From the NCBI GenBank assembly GCA_016208205.1, contig JACQYP010000163.1, positions 1 to 10,645 on the forward strand: 10,645 bases of DNA. Reading direction: 5' to 3'. The notes beneath the pieces were generated by a model. That model saw only the letters and a list, made by a program, of their open reading frames with translations. It was not told the origin of the DNA and did not search any database. Of the stretch, positions 1 through 5,272 are shown piece after piece; position 1 is the first letter of the stretch; every line of letters starts with the position of its first letter. This DNA comes from Candidatus Desantisiibacteriota bacterium (GTDB taxonomy: Bacteria > UBA9089 > CG2-30-40-21). The translations under genes were made by a program, and so were the position numbers.

Positions 1-1268
1 AGGGGAGTAATACTCTCAAGAATTTAGCCATGCCAGTTGGAGCGTTAAATCTGCCTACTCTGCTAGGGCTTGGGTTGGGTACTATAGTCTCTCTATCAAA
101 AATTGCGAATTGCGAATCGCGAATTGCGAATGTATTACAAGGGCTTGAGCTGAATGATATAGTCTCCCTATCAGGACAGGAGGAAAATTCGGGGCTTGAT
201 ATTCACGATTCACGATTCGAGATTCGAGATTCGAGATTTATAAAGGGATGCTTCGGAAAGATGAAAGAGGCATCAATGGGTAAGGATACAACCATTGGAC
301 ATTGGGAAATAGCAGGCATTATCAGCCAAAAGCCATTTCCTGTTTATCCACAAGGGTTTCCTGAAGAGGTGATCAAGGCATTTACTTCTGCTATTGGACG
401 GAAGATTTTAGGGAATAAGCCTGCCTCTGGCACGCAAATTATTCAGGAGCTGGGGGAAGAGCATGTTAAGACAGGCTGTCCAATTGTATATACATCAGCA
501 GATAGTGTGTTTCAGATCGCTGCACATGAGGAAATAATCCCTTTGGATGAATTATATGATATTTGCAGGATTGCCAGAGGAATATTGGGAGGTAGCACCT
601 CTGGCGGAGGTAGCACCTCTGGCATTGGACAACATCAAGTAGCCAGGGTAATTGCCAGACCCTTTATTGGACAGAAGAATAACTTCCAGCGGACAGCAAA
701 TAGAAGGGATTATTCTGTTCTGCCGCCGGAGAAAACTATCCTTAATCTTCTTTGCGAGTCAGGATTCCAGACCATCGGAATTGGGAAGATAGGGGATATA
801 TTCGGATACAGCACCTCTGGCAGAGGCTCTGGTTTAACCAAGAGTATCCTGACCCATGGTAATGCTGAGGGTATAAGTAAGACCATTGAATGCCTTAAAC
901 AGGATTTTAAGGGCATGGTCTTTGTCAACTTGATAGATTTTGATATGCTCTATGGACATCGAAATGATATTGAGGGATACAAAAGGGCATTGGAAGAATT
1001 TGATCAGGCTTTGCCGGAGATAATTTGGGCTATGAAGGAAACGGACTTGCTTATCATTACAGCTGATCATGGGTGTGACCCAACTACATTGTCTACTGAC
1101 CACTCCAGGGAGTTCGTTCCCTTATTAGTGTATGGTGCAGCCATCAGAGGAGGGGTTAATCTTGGTATCCGTCAAACCTTTGCTGATGTGGGACAAACCA
1201 TTGCGGAGATATTTGAGGTCAAGGGATTGAAGAATGGAGAAAGCTTTGTTAGAATTATCAATTATTGA
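1..1268 (+). CDS. deoB: Phosphopentomutase (5'-partial at window edge), with repeat-derived insertions
   Basis: Phosphopentomutase interconverts ribose-1-phosphate and ribose-5-phosphate (and the deoxy forms) in nucleoside salvage; cytosolic, alkaline-phosphatase superfamily. The frame is open from base 3 and already reads GSNTLKNLA, the family's conserved N-terminal GSNTL region, so the ATG at 30 is internal and the true start lies upstream of the window. Visible motifs: [10 protein letters not shown], with the presumed phosphorylated Thr at 288-290; [39 protein letters not shown]; and the metal-binding TADHGCDP and TDHSRE. The N-terminal metal-binding Asp motif is outside the window. Compared with my recollection of B. 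subtilis DeoB, there are extra residues at three sites: about 40 before GCFGKM, about 12 before VARVIARPF and about 7 after GDIF. All coincide with DNA repeats. The stop codon lies in a further repeat. Core motifs are intact, so it is probably functional. Confidence 0.93.
   Translation, partial: GSNTLKNLAMPVGALNLPTLLGLGLGTIVSLSKIANCESRIANVLQGLELNDIVSLSGQEENSGLDIHDSRFEIRDSRFIKGCFGKMKEASMGKDTTIGHWEIAGIISQKPFPVYPQGFPEEVIKAFTSAIGRKILGNKPASGTQIIQELGEEHVKTGCPIVYTSADSVFQIAAHEEIIPLDELYDICRIARGILGGSTSGGGSTSGIGQHQVARVIARPFIGQKNNFQRTANRRDYSVLPPEKTILNLLCESGFQTIGIGKIGDIFGYSTSGRGSGLTKSILTHGNAEGISKTIECLKQDFKGMVFVNLIDFDMLYGHRNDIEGYKRALEEFDQALPEIIWAMKETDLLIITADHGCDPTTLSTDHSREFVPLLVYGAAIRGGVNLGIRQTFADVGQTIAEIFEVKGLKNGESFVRIINY
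65..173 (+). repeat. Diverged 34-bp direct duplication inside deoB (65-98 and 140-173)
   Basis: Bases 65-98 and 140-173 match at 27 of 34 positions by my count. They encode [11 protein letters not shown] and [11 protein letters not shown]. The copies are 75 bp apart (25 codons), so the frame is kept. The interval contains a heptamer array at 102-129. This looks like a local duplication of host gene sequence accompanying a repeat insertion, since related phosphopentomutases have only about 15 residues in this whole segment. Confidence 0.7.
102..129 (+). repeat. Heptamer array (ATTGCGA x4) in deoB coding sequence
   Basis: Four consecutive 7-bp units: ATTGCGA, ATTGCGA, ATCGCGA, ATTGCGA. Because 7 is not a multiple of 3, the array reads in all three phases and yields a heptapeptide period (IANCESR, then IAN). 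No phase used contains a stop codon. Confidence 0.9.
201..235 (+). repeat. Heptamer array (ATTCACG x2, ATTCGAG x3) in deoB coding sequence
   Basis: Five consecutive 7-bp units. They are translated as the heptapeptide repeat IHDSRFE / IRDSRFI immediately before the conserved GCFGKM motif. The unit differs from the one at 102-129, so this is a second, independent array in the same gene. Confidence 0.9.
588..623 (+). repeat. Two tandem copies of an 18-bp palindromic element in deoB
   Basis: GGAGGTAGCACCTCTGGC occurs twice in perfect tandem (588-605 and 606-623). Its core GAGGT-AGC-ACCTC is an inverted repeat. In frame it encodes GGSTSG twice, a glycine/serine-rich loop just before the conserved [11 protein letters not shown] motif, where relatives have only a short linker. 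Further copies are at 810-830 and, in another reading frame, 5420-5437. Confidence 0.92.
810..830 (+). repeat. Variant copy of the palindromic element in deoB
   Basis: AGCACCTCTGGC is identical to the end of the 588-623 units and is followed by AGAGGCTCT. CCTCTG-G-CAGAGG is a perfect 6-bp inverted repeat. It encodes STSGRGS within the loop after GDIF, where relatives typically read a short GEGIT-like sequence, so about 7 residues appear added. Confidence 0.75.
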
Positions 1269-1289
1269 TAATTACTAATTGATAATTAC
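1253..1289. repeat. Heptamer array and palindrome spanning the deoB stop codon
   Basis: Five 7-bp units (1254-1288) are built from ATTATCA / ATTATTG / ATAATTA. AATTATCAA (1253-1261) and TTGATAATT (1265-1273) form a perfect 9-bp inverted repeat with loop TTA. TTGATAATTAC recurs 14 bp on, at 1279. The deoB stop TGA (1266-1268) is inside the repeat, which also encodes the last residues (IINY). Confidence 0.8.
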
Positions 1290-1309
1290 ACTGATGGAGG
1301 TTACATACT

Positions 1310-1756
1310 ATGTTTATGGAAAGATTAAAGGTAAGTGATGTCATGACTCGGGGTGTAGTGGCTATTCATGAAAAGGCGAGTGTTCGGGATGCCATAGAGA
1401 TAATGGCTGATTATGATATTTCAGGGCTTGTGGTTACATCATCCATGGACAGGGTTATTGGCGTAGTAGCAGAGATAGATATTGTTAAGGTATTGGATAA
1501 ATGCTTTGATGAGGTAACGGTTAAAGAGATTATGACCGCACCGGCTGTAACCATTGGAAAGCATGAGAGCCTTAAAACGGCTTGCCAGATAATGCAAGGG
1601 AAAAATATTCATCGTATAGTTGTTTTGAGTGAAGAAGCAGGTGTCAGCGGAAATGGGGATAATCCTGTTGCGTTTCCATGCGGTATCATTTCTATTTCTG
1701 ATGTGATAGAGGTAATTGCTGCATCAAGGCAGAAAATAATAACAAGTGAGGAATGA
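1310..1756 (+). CDS. Stand-alone tandem CBS-domain protein
   Basis: A 148-residue soluble protein made of two CBS motifs (about residues 8-62 and 68-140), which normally pack as a Bateman module that binds adenine nucleotides or similar ligands. Visible signatures are VSDVMTRGVVAI, ISGLVVTS, VIGVVAEIDIV, VKEIMTAPAVTI, HRIVVL and GIISISDVIEVI. There is no catalytic domain, so a sensor or regulatory role is inferred but the partner is unknown. The second motif has a longer-than-usual loop (about residues 118-133, GVSGNGDNPVAF) between HRIVVL and GIISISD. I chose ATG 1310 because GGAGG (1296-1300) lies 9 nt upstream; ATG 1316 is a weaker alternative. Placed 41 bp after deoB, it may be co-transcribed across the heptamer repeat. 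Confidence 0.88.
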   Translation: MFMERLKVSDVMTRGVVAIHEKASVRDAIEIMADYDISGLVVTSSMDRVIGVVAEIDIVKVLDKCFDEVTVKEIMTAPAVTIGKHESLKTACQIMQGKNIHRIVVLSEEAGVSGNGDNPVAFPCGIISISDVIEVIAASRQKIITSEE

Positions 1757-1809
1757 TTATCTCGCATATATTGCTCCTGATGATGAACAGGAGTCAGAGG
1801 ATAGAGTTT

Positions 1810-1868
1810 GGTAATCGGTTATCAGGTTATCGGTAATCAGTCTTACCGATCACCTGATAACCGATTAC
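1810..1868. repeat. Opposed heptamer arrays (GGTTATC / GGTAATC) forming a long hairpin
   Basis: The left array carries GGTAATC, GGTTATC, A, GGTTATC, GGTAATC; the right array is its approximate reverse complement. Arms 1811-1836 and 1843-1868 pair over 26 positions with one mismatch around a 6-nt loop. There is no T-run after the stem on the plus strand, so it is not a textbook terminator. It fills most of the gap between the CBS gene and the next small gene. Confidence 0.9.
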
Positions 1869-1912
1869 TGATAACCATCTTTCATCAAGAATTACTATGA
1901 GGAGGAGAGAGT

Positions 1913-2104
1913 ATGCATGATTATGAGCAGGATGAAGAATTGGTGGTTGTTTTTTCTCCTGTTACGGATAAAAAGTTTATTCTTGATCCACAGGAGAAGC
2001 TTATTCATTTAAGTACATGTCCAAGCTTAGAAACAAGACATGAAAGAAATCATAAGGATATTACTCAGCATCCCTATCAAAAATGTCGTTTGTGTCTTGG
2101 GTGA
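1913..2104 (+). CDS. Small hypothetical protein with a probable zinc-binding site
   Basis: A 63-residue protein not assigned to a named family. The N-terminal half is acidic and hydrophobic (EELVVVFSPVTDKKFILD). The C-terminal half carries HLSTCP and, at the end, CRLC. This HxxxC...CxxC spacing resembles the metal-binding pattern of Ada-type and related small zinc domains, where a short His/Cys strand is followed by a CxxC. Zinc binding is an inference. The gene is supported by a strong purine-rich Shine-Dalgarno (GGAGGAG from 1901) 5-6 nt before ATG 1913, and by its place in a run of co-oriented genes. It has no membrane segment or signal peptide. The flanking gaps on both sides are opposed-repeat hairpins, so its transcript would be bracketed by structure. 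Confidence 0.72.
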   Translation: MHDYEQDEELVVVFSPVTDKKFILDPQEKLIHLSTCPSLETRHERNHKDITQHPYQKCRLCLG

Positions 2105-2115
2105 TGAATACCGTG

Positions 2116-2170
2116 AGCTTTCAGCGTTCAGCCGTCAGTTTTAAAAACTGATAGCTGAAAACTGATAGCT
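2116..2170. repeat. Near-perfect palindrome of TTCAGC-type heptamer units
   Basis: Arms 2116-2142 and 2144-2170 are 27 bp each and pair at 22 positions with a one-base spacer. Units approximate TTCAGCG, TTCAGCC, GTCAGTT on the left and AGCTATC-like units on the right. It occupies the gap between the 63-residue gene and hisD, upstream of the hisD ribosome binding site. Confidence 0.85.
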
Positions 2171-2205
2171 AAACCGCTTATTATATTCTACAAGGAGCCA
2201 ATACA

Positions 2206-3501
2206 ATGATAAATATCCTGCATTCATGGGATGATAAGGAAAGAGAAAGGATTAATGAGATACTTGTCCGCATAAATCTTTTGCTTCGGGATACAGAGGC
2301 AAGTGCTGTTGTTCATGAAATAATTAATGATGTCGCAACTTGCGGGGATAAGGGATTGATAAAGTATACTCAGAGGTTTGATGGGGTGAAATTAACCCCA
2401 AAGGCTCTCAAGGTTTCCTCTACAGAGATACGGAATGCTTATGCTCAGGTAGAAAAGGAATTTTTAGATACCATCAGGCTTGCTTCGACTAATATCACCA
2501 AATTCCATATTAAACAGCTCCGAAACTCATGGATGGTGGTGGAGACAAATGGCGGAACACTTGCTCAATTGTATCGGCCTATTGAACGAGTAGGTATCTA
2601 TATCCCTGGAGGAAGTGCACCATTGGTATCTACTGTATTAATGACAGCTATGCCGGCTAAGGTAGCCGGGGTAAATCAGATAGTTCTCTGCAGTCCACCA
2701 GGACCAGATGGTCAGATATCCCCTTATATTCTGGCTACTGCTCATGTTATTGGAATAAATGAGATCTATAAGGTTGGCGGTGCCCAGTCAATTGCAGCCA
2801 TGGCGTTTGGAACACAGACTATCCAGAAGGTAGATAAAATCGTTGGACCCGGGAATATCTATGTTACCTTAGCTAAGAAGGCAGTATTTGGACATGTAGC
2901 CATAGATATGATTGCCGGACCAACCGAGATAGCTATCATTGCTGATGAAAAAGCTAATCCGAGGTTTTTGGCAGCTGATCTATTGGCTCAGGCAGAGCAT
3001 GACCCATTATCTTGTTCTATCCTGCTGACTACCTCATCTGAGATTGCCTCAAATGTAGCAGATGAGATAAAAAAACAAATACAAGGATTGACTCGCAGGG
3101 AGATTATAGAAAAAGCCTTAAATAATAGTGCCATTATTGTAGTTGAAAATATTGATGAGGCAATATCCATGGCTAATACCTTTGCCAGTGAACACTTAGA
3201 GATTCATGTCAGAAATCCGTGGGAGCTGCTTGGCAGGATAGAACATGCCGGTTGTATCCTCATGGGTGAGCATACCCCTGAATCTGTGGCAGATTACTTT
3301 GCCGGGCCAAGTCATGTCCTGCCAACATCAGGAACAGCAAGGTTCTCTTCTCCGCTTACAGTCGATGACTTTGTTAAAAAGACCAGCGTTGTATGCTGGA
3401 GTAAACAAGAGCTTGATACATTTAAGGATGATATCATGAGAATAGCCGGGATAGAAGGGCTTGATGCCCATGCTCGTGCAGTAGGGATAAGGTTTGAGTA
3501 A
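2206..3501 (+). CDS. hisD: Histidinol dehydrogenase
   Basis: Zinc-dependent enzyme that oxidises L-histidinol to L-histidine in two NAD+-dependent steps, the last reactions of histidine synthesis; cytosolic homodimer. The protein is 431 residues, the normal length. Family motifs are all present: YIPGGSAPLVSTVLM (about 132-146), VGGAQSIAAMAFGT (190-203), KIVGPGNIYVT (211-221) and AGPTEIAIIAD (237-247). The zinc ligands correspond to Q262 and H265 in AQAEHDP, D363 in VADYFAGP and H422 in LDAHARAV. The catalytic Glu-His pair is E329-H330 in ASEHLEI. ATG 2206 has AAGGAG (starting 2192) about 9 nt upstream. No other his gene is adjacent, so this gene is detached from any his operon. It is separated from acpS by a 140-bp repeat-filled gap. 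Confidence 0.97.
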   Translation: MINILHSWDDKERERINEILVRINLLLRDTEASAVVHEIINDVATCGDKGLIKYTQRFDGVKLTPKALKVSSTEIRNAYAQVEKEFLDTIRLASTNITKFHIKQLRNSWMVVETNGGTLAQLYRPIERVGIYIPGGSAPLVSTVLMTAMPAKVAGVNQIVLCSPPGPDGQISPYILATAHVIGINEIYKVGGAQSIAAMAFGTQTIQKVDKIVGPGNIYVTLAKKAVFGHVAIDMIAGPTEIAIIADEKANPRFLAADLLAQAEHDPLSCSILLTTSSEIASNVADEIKKQIQGLTRREIIEKALNNSAIIVVENIDEAISMANTFASEHLEIHVRNPWELLGRIEHAGCILMGEHTPESVADYFAGPSHVLPTSGTARFSSPLTVDDFVKKTSVVCWSKQELDTFKDDIMRIAGIEGLDAHARAVGIRFE

Positions 3502-3502
3502 A

Positions 3503-3627
3503 TTAGGCTGTAGGCTGTTAGGAGAGAATACTATTAGACTATTAGGCTGTTAGGGAAAAAGGCAACAGGAGTTTGGTTTTCCAAGCCTACAGCCTAATAG
3601 CCTTCTTCCTAACAGTCTAATAGCCTA
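3503..3627. repeat. Opposed heptamer arrays (TAGGCTG type) between hisD and acpS
   Basis: The left array (3503-3554) repeats TTAGGCTG, TAGGCTG and ATTAGAC. The right array (about 3584-3627) is its approximate reverse complement (CAGCCTA, TAGCC, CAGTCTAA). About 30 bp of unrelated sequence lies between. It starts two bases after the hisD stop and ends next to the acpS ribosome binding site, so both genes would be flanked by the same RNA structure. Confidence 0.87.
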
Positions 3628-3641
3628 AATAAGGAGGAAAT

Positions 3642-4031
3642 ATGGTCTGTGGAATTGGTGCGGATATAGTAGAGATTTTAAGGATAAAGAAGAGTGCTCT
3701 GCGGTTTGGCCGAAGGTTTCTTGAGCGAATATTTACAGAGAATGAGATTAAATACTGTCAGAGCAAGAAACGGAGTTATGAGCATTTAGCAGCACGATTT
3801 GCTGCAAAAGAGGCAGTATTAAAATCCCTTGGGGTTGGCTGGCCCATGATACCATTGAAACATATTGAGGTAGTAAATGACCCGTCTACAGGCTCTCCAG
3901 AGATTCGACTTTACGGAAAGGCGAAATATCTGGCTGCCAGCCTTCAAGCTCATACCATCTTCATCAGTCTTTCCCATTCAGAGCATTTTGCTACTGCCTT
4001 TGCTGTTGCCACTAAAAAAGTTGGATATTAG
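3642..4031 (+). CDS. acpS: Holo-[acyl-carrier-protein] synthase
   Basis: Transfers the 4'-phosphopantetheine group from coenzyme A to a serine of acyl carrier protein, activating it for fatty acid synthesis; cytosolic trimer with active sites between subunits. The protein is 129 residues, close to the family norm of about 120-126. The N-terminal GIGADIVEI carries the conserved Asp (D8), and ARFAAKEAVLKSLG carries the conserved Glu (E57) and Lys; D8 and E57 are the expected magnesium ligands. ISLSHSEHFATAFAV is the C-terminal signature. ATG 3642 has a strong AAGGAGG (3630-3636) 5 nt upstream. In many bacteria acpS sits beside the nnrE-nnrD gene; here nnrED follows in the same direction but 1.24 kb away. 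This suggests an ancestral acpS-nnrED pair pushed apart by the repeat-rich insert. Confidence 0.96.
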   Translation: MVCGIGADIVEILRIKKSALRFGRRFLERIFTENEIKYCQSKKRSYEHLAARFAAKEAVLKSLGVGWPMIPLKHIEVVNDPSTGSPEIRLYGKAKYLAASLQAHTIFISLSHSEHFATAFAVATKKVGY

Positions 4032-4207
4032 GACATCTATTGAAGGTCTAACGCCTTCAACTGCGATATTAAGAAGCTTCTCGGATAAAGATAAGAATCT
4101 CGCAAAAGCGCAAAGTTCCCAACATTCACAAAGGAAAGAGATTGCAAAATTAGGGAAACCGGTGACAGCGCCCGTTTTTTACTGTTTTCGAGGTATTCCT
4201 ACGGATT

Positions 4208-4230
4208 AAAGGGGACGCAACCCTTTTGTT
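4208..4230 (+). terminator. Weak intrinsic terminator candidate
   Basis: AAAGGG (4208-4213) and CCCTTT (4221-4226) form a 6-bp stem with a 7-nt loop, followed by TGTTTCTT. It lies about 180 bp after acpS. The stem is short and AT-rich at its base, so termination is only possible. A second hairpin, TTGAAGG / CCTTCAA (4040-4060), lies closer to acpS but has no T-run. Confidence 0.3.
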
Positions 4231-4342
4231 TCTTATTACTTAGCAGGAAATTATAACAAATAGGGATAACAACCCCCTGACAAGTGGGAATAAAGAAATA
4301 AGCTGGAGTGTTGTTGAAGTGCATTACCCTGGCAGTATAAGA

Positions 4343-4458
4343 GAATAGCACGCGGATGACACGGATTGGGCGGATCAGCACGGATAGAAAAATTTCCGTT
4401 AAAATAAATAAGAAAATCCGTGAAAATCCGTTTAATCCGCGTTATCCGTGTGCTATTC
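4343..4458. repeat. Long inverted repeat of CGGAT-type units (period about 9 bp)
   Basis: CGGAT recurs at 4353, 4362, 4371 and 4381, with a reverse-complement set on the right. Arms 4343-4385 and 4416-4458 match at 34 of 43 positions; six of the nine differences are G/A exchanges, many of which could be G-U pairs in RNA. The outer ends GAATAGCAC / GTGCTATTC-like are the best conserved. The unit period is about 9 bp, so this is a different family from the heptamer arrays. Confidence 0.87.
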
Positions 4459-4483
4459 AGGGGAGGGGATTACACACCCCGTC

Positions 4484-4673
4484 GTAGGGGCAGGTCTTGC
4501 ACCTGCCCTCTTAGCAGCCACCCGGGGACTATCCCCCTAACCTTTTCAAAGGGGGAATCCACCCCCTAACCCCCGATAGCGGGGGACATTGAAAGAAAGG
4601 TGTTACCATTTTTTGGGCAGTACAGGGACACATCTCATATTTCCCAGAGGGCAGGTGCGAGACCTGCCCCTAC
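4484..4673. repeat. Paired inverted GC-rich hairpin element (GGGCAGGT family)
   Basis: Segment 4484-4510 and the reverse complement of 4647-4673 agree at 26 of 27 positions. Each is itself a hairpin: GGGCAGGT / ACCTGCCC with a 5-nt loop. Between them lie two more short hairpins, CCCCCT / AGGGGG (4533-4538 with 4550-4555) and CCCCC / GGGGG (4570-4574 with 4581-4585). The arrangement resembles a MITE or paired REP element. No transposase is present, and no clear target-site duplication was seen. Confidence 0.85.
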
Positions 4674-4752
4674 ATGAGAAAAGGATTGCGACAGAAAAGC
4701 CGTAAACTGTGTCCGTGAAAGAGAGAAATAAGAAATATTGGCAAGATATTGC

Positions 4753-4782
4753 TTGACTTTTACATAGGTGCTGGTGTAGAAT
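4753..4782 (+). promoter_or_regulatory. Sigma70-type promoter candidate inside the gene-poor gap
   Basis: TTGACT (4753-4758) and TAGAAT (4777-4782) are separated by 18 bp. Downstream is AAGGAG (4797-4802), a good Shine-Dalgarno, but no start codon follows at usable distance in the open frame. It could be a relic of a lost small gene or drive a small RNA. Confidence 0.45.
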
Positions 4783-4801
4783 GACATTAAAAGAGTAAGG
4801 A

Positions 4802-4900
4802 GTCAAGAAAAAATCCACGACATCTGAAAAATTTAAGGCATTGTCAGGTGTGGCGTGTGATGCAGGGACGCAGGACAGAATGTTTGGGGTTTTCTTTTGA
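4802..4900 (+). pseudogene. Short open frame lacking a start codon (possible decayed small gene)
   Basis: The frame runs from just after a TAA to TGA at 4898-4900 and encodes about 32 residues beginning VKKKSTTSEKFKALSG. The only start-like codons near the Shine-Dalgarno are non-standard (GTC at 4802, which overlaps it). TTG 4841 and internal ATG 4880 have no ribosome binding site. The lysine/serine-rich start followed by a helix-like stretch is typical of small DNA-binding or antitoxin proteins, but I do not recognise a family. The promoter and Shine-Dalgarno upstream suggest this was once a gene. Low confidence. Confidence 0.3.
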
Positions 4901-4986
4901 TGCAGGATATTAAAGCCTTAGAAAAGGAAACAGAAGATTTGTTAGTAAGATTAAGGAGGATTTTTAGTGGAAATTCTACAAAATAG
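4900..4986 (+). CDS. Possible 28-residue peptide, stop/start coupled to the preceding frame
   Basis: ATG 4900 overlaps the TGA of the previous frame as TGATG, the classical layout for translational coupling. The 28-residue product is helical and charged (DIKALEKETEDLLVRLRR), like the end of a small coiled-coil or antitoxin protein. Its TAG at 4984-4986 adjoins a perfect hairpin (4986-5002). No separate Shine-Dalgarno is evident. It may equally be the 3' remnant of a single gene broken by a frameshift near 4898. No function is assigned. Confidence 0.25.
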   Translation: MQDIKALEKETEDLLVRLRRIFSGNSTK

Positions 4987-5002
4987 TGAGACGCTGTCTC
5001 AC
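4986..5002. repeat. Perfect 7-bp hairpin
   Basis: GTGAGAC-GCT-GTCTCAC is a perfect inverted repeat beginning at the last base of the 28-residue frame's stop codon. No T-run follows on the plus strand. On the minus strand it is followed by the T-rich TATTTTGT. Confidence 0.6.
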
Positions 5003-5047
5003 AAATTCAAAAACTATGACCAAACGAATATTTAACAATTTAATTTT

Positions 5048-5069
5048 ACCGCAAAGCGGTTGATTTTTT
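5048..5069 (+). terminator. Short hairpin with T-run, terminator-like
   Basis: ACCGC (5048-5052), loop AAA, GCGGT (5056-5060), then TGA and six T residues (5064-5069). The stem is only 5 bp, though GC-rich, with a 3-nt loop. It could end transcription started at 4753-4782. Confidence 0.4.
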
Positions 5070-5087
5070 ACAGAATACGGGAGCATA

Positions 5088-5267
5088 GTTGGAGTGCATT
5101 ACTCTGAATTGGAGTGCATTCCCTTGGTAATGCAGGGAATAGTCAACCATCTCGTGCTACAGAGTATGGTAGCAGGAAGCTGCCACTTGTATTACCAAGG
5201 TAATATACTCCAGTCGGAAGCAGGCTTATGCAAACTGGAGTGCATTACCTCAGGTAATGCAAGGTGG
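5088..5267. repeat. Cluster of TGGAGTGCATTACC-type palindromic repeats upstream of nnrED
   Basis: TGGAGTGCATT occurs at 5090-5100, 5110-5120 and 5236-5246. An inverted, slightly altered copy lies at about 5182-5213 (GGTAATATACTCCAGT). The fullest copy, 5234-5267, contains GCATTACC-TCA-GGTAATGC; 5115-5132 and 5189-5206 carry variants of the same palindrome. A partial copy is at about 4301-4331. The last copy runs into AAGGTGG, the Shine-Dalgarno of nnrED. Confidence 0.85.
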
Positions 5268-5272
5268 TATAT

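Larger units (their letters stand above)
4032..5272. other. Gene-poor repeat-rich gap of about 1.24 kb
   Basis: No full-length conserved gene is recognisable on either strand. It holds a weak terminator candidate (4208-4230), a CGGAT-type hairpin (4343-4458), a GC-rich paired element (4484-4673), a promoter-like sequence (4753-4782), a pair of tiny reading frames (4802-4986), two short hairpins (4986-5002 and 5048-5069) and a cluster of TGGAGTGCATTACC-type palindromes (5088-5267). Open frames at 4199-4381 and 4603-4818 (minus) are read from repeat DNA and are not supported. Because acpS and nnrED commonly neighbour each other, the whole stretch may be accumulated insertion sequence. Confidence 0.75.

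Noticed and set aside
30..32. ATG at 30 as the deoB start codon
   Set aside because: The frame is open upstream to base 3 and encodes GSNTLKNLA, which matches the conserved N-terminal region of phosphopentomutases, so this Met is internal.
3877..4209. 110-codon plus-strand open frame overlapping the end of acpS
   Set aside because: Mostly out of frame with acpS; no ribosome binding site or recognisable domain.
4603..4818. 71-codon minus-strand open frame
   Set aside because: Its translation runs through the GGGCAGGT repeat (RGRSRTCPLG) and shows no protein family features.
5088..5267. Spaced repeats resembling a CRISPR array
   Set aside because: Copies vary in orientation and length, spacing is irregular (20 bp to over 100 bp), and no cas genes are present.
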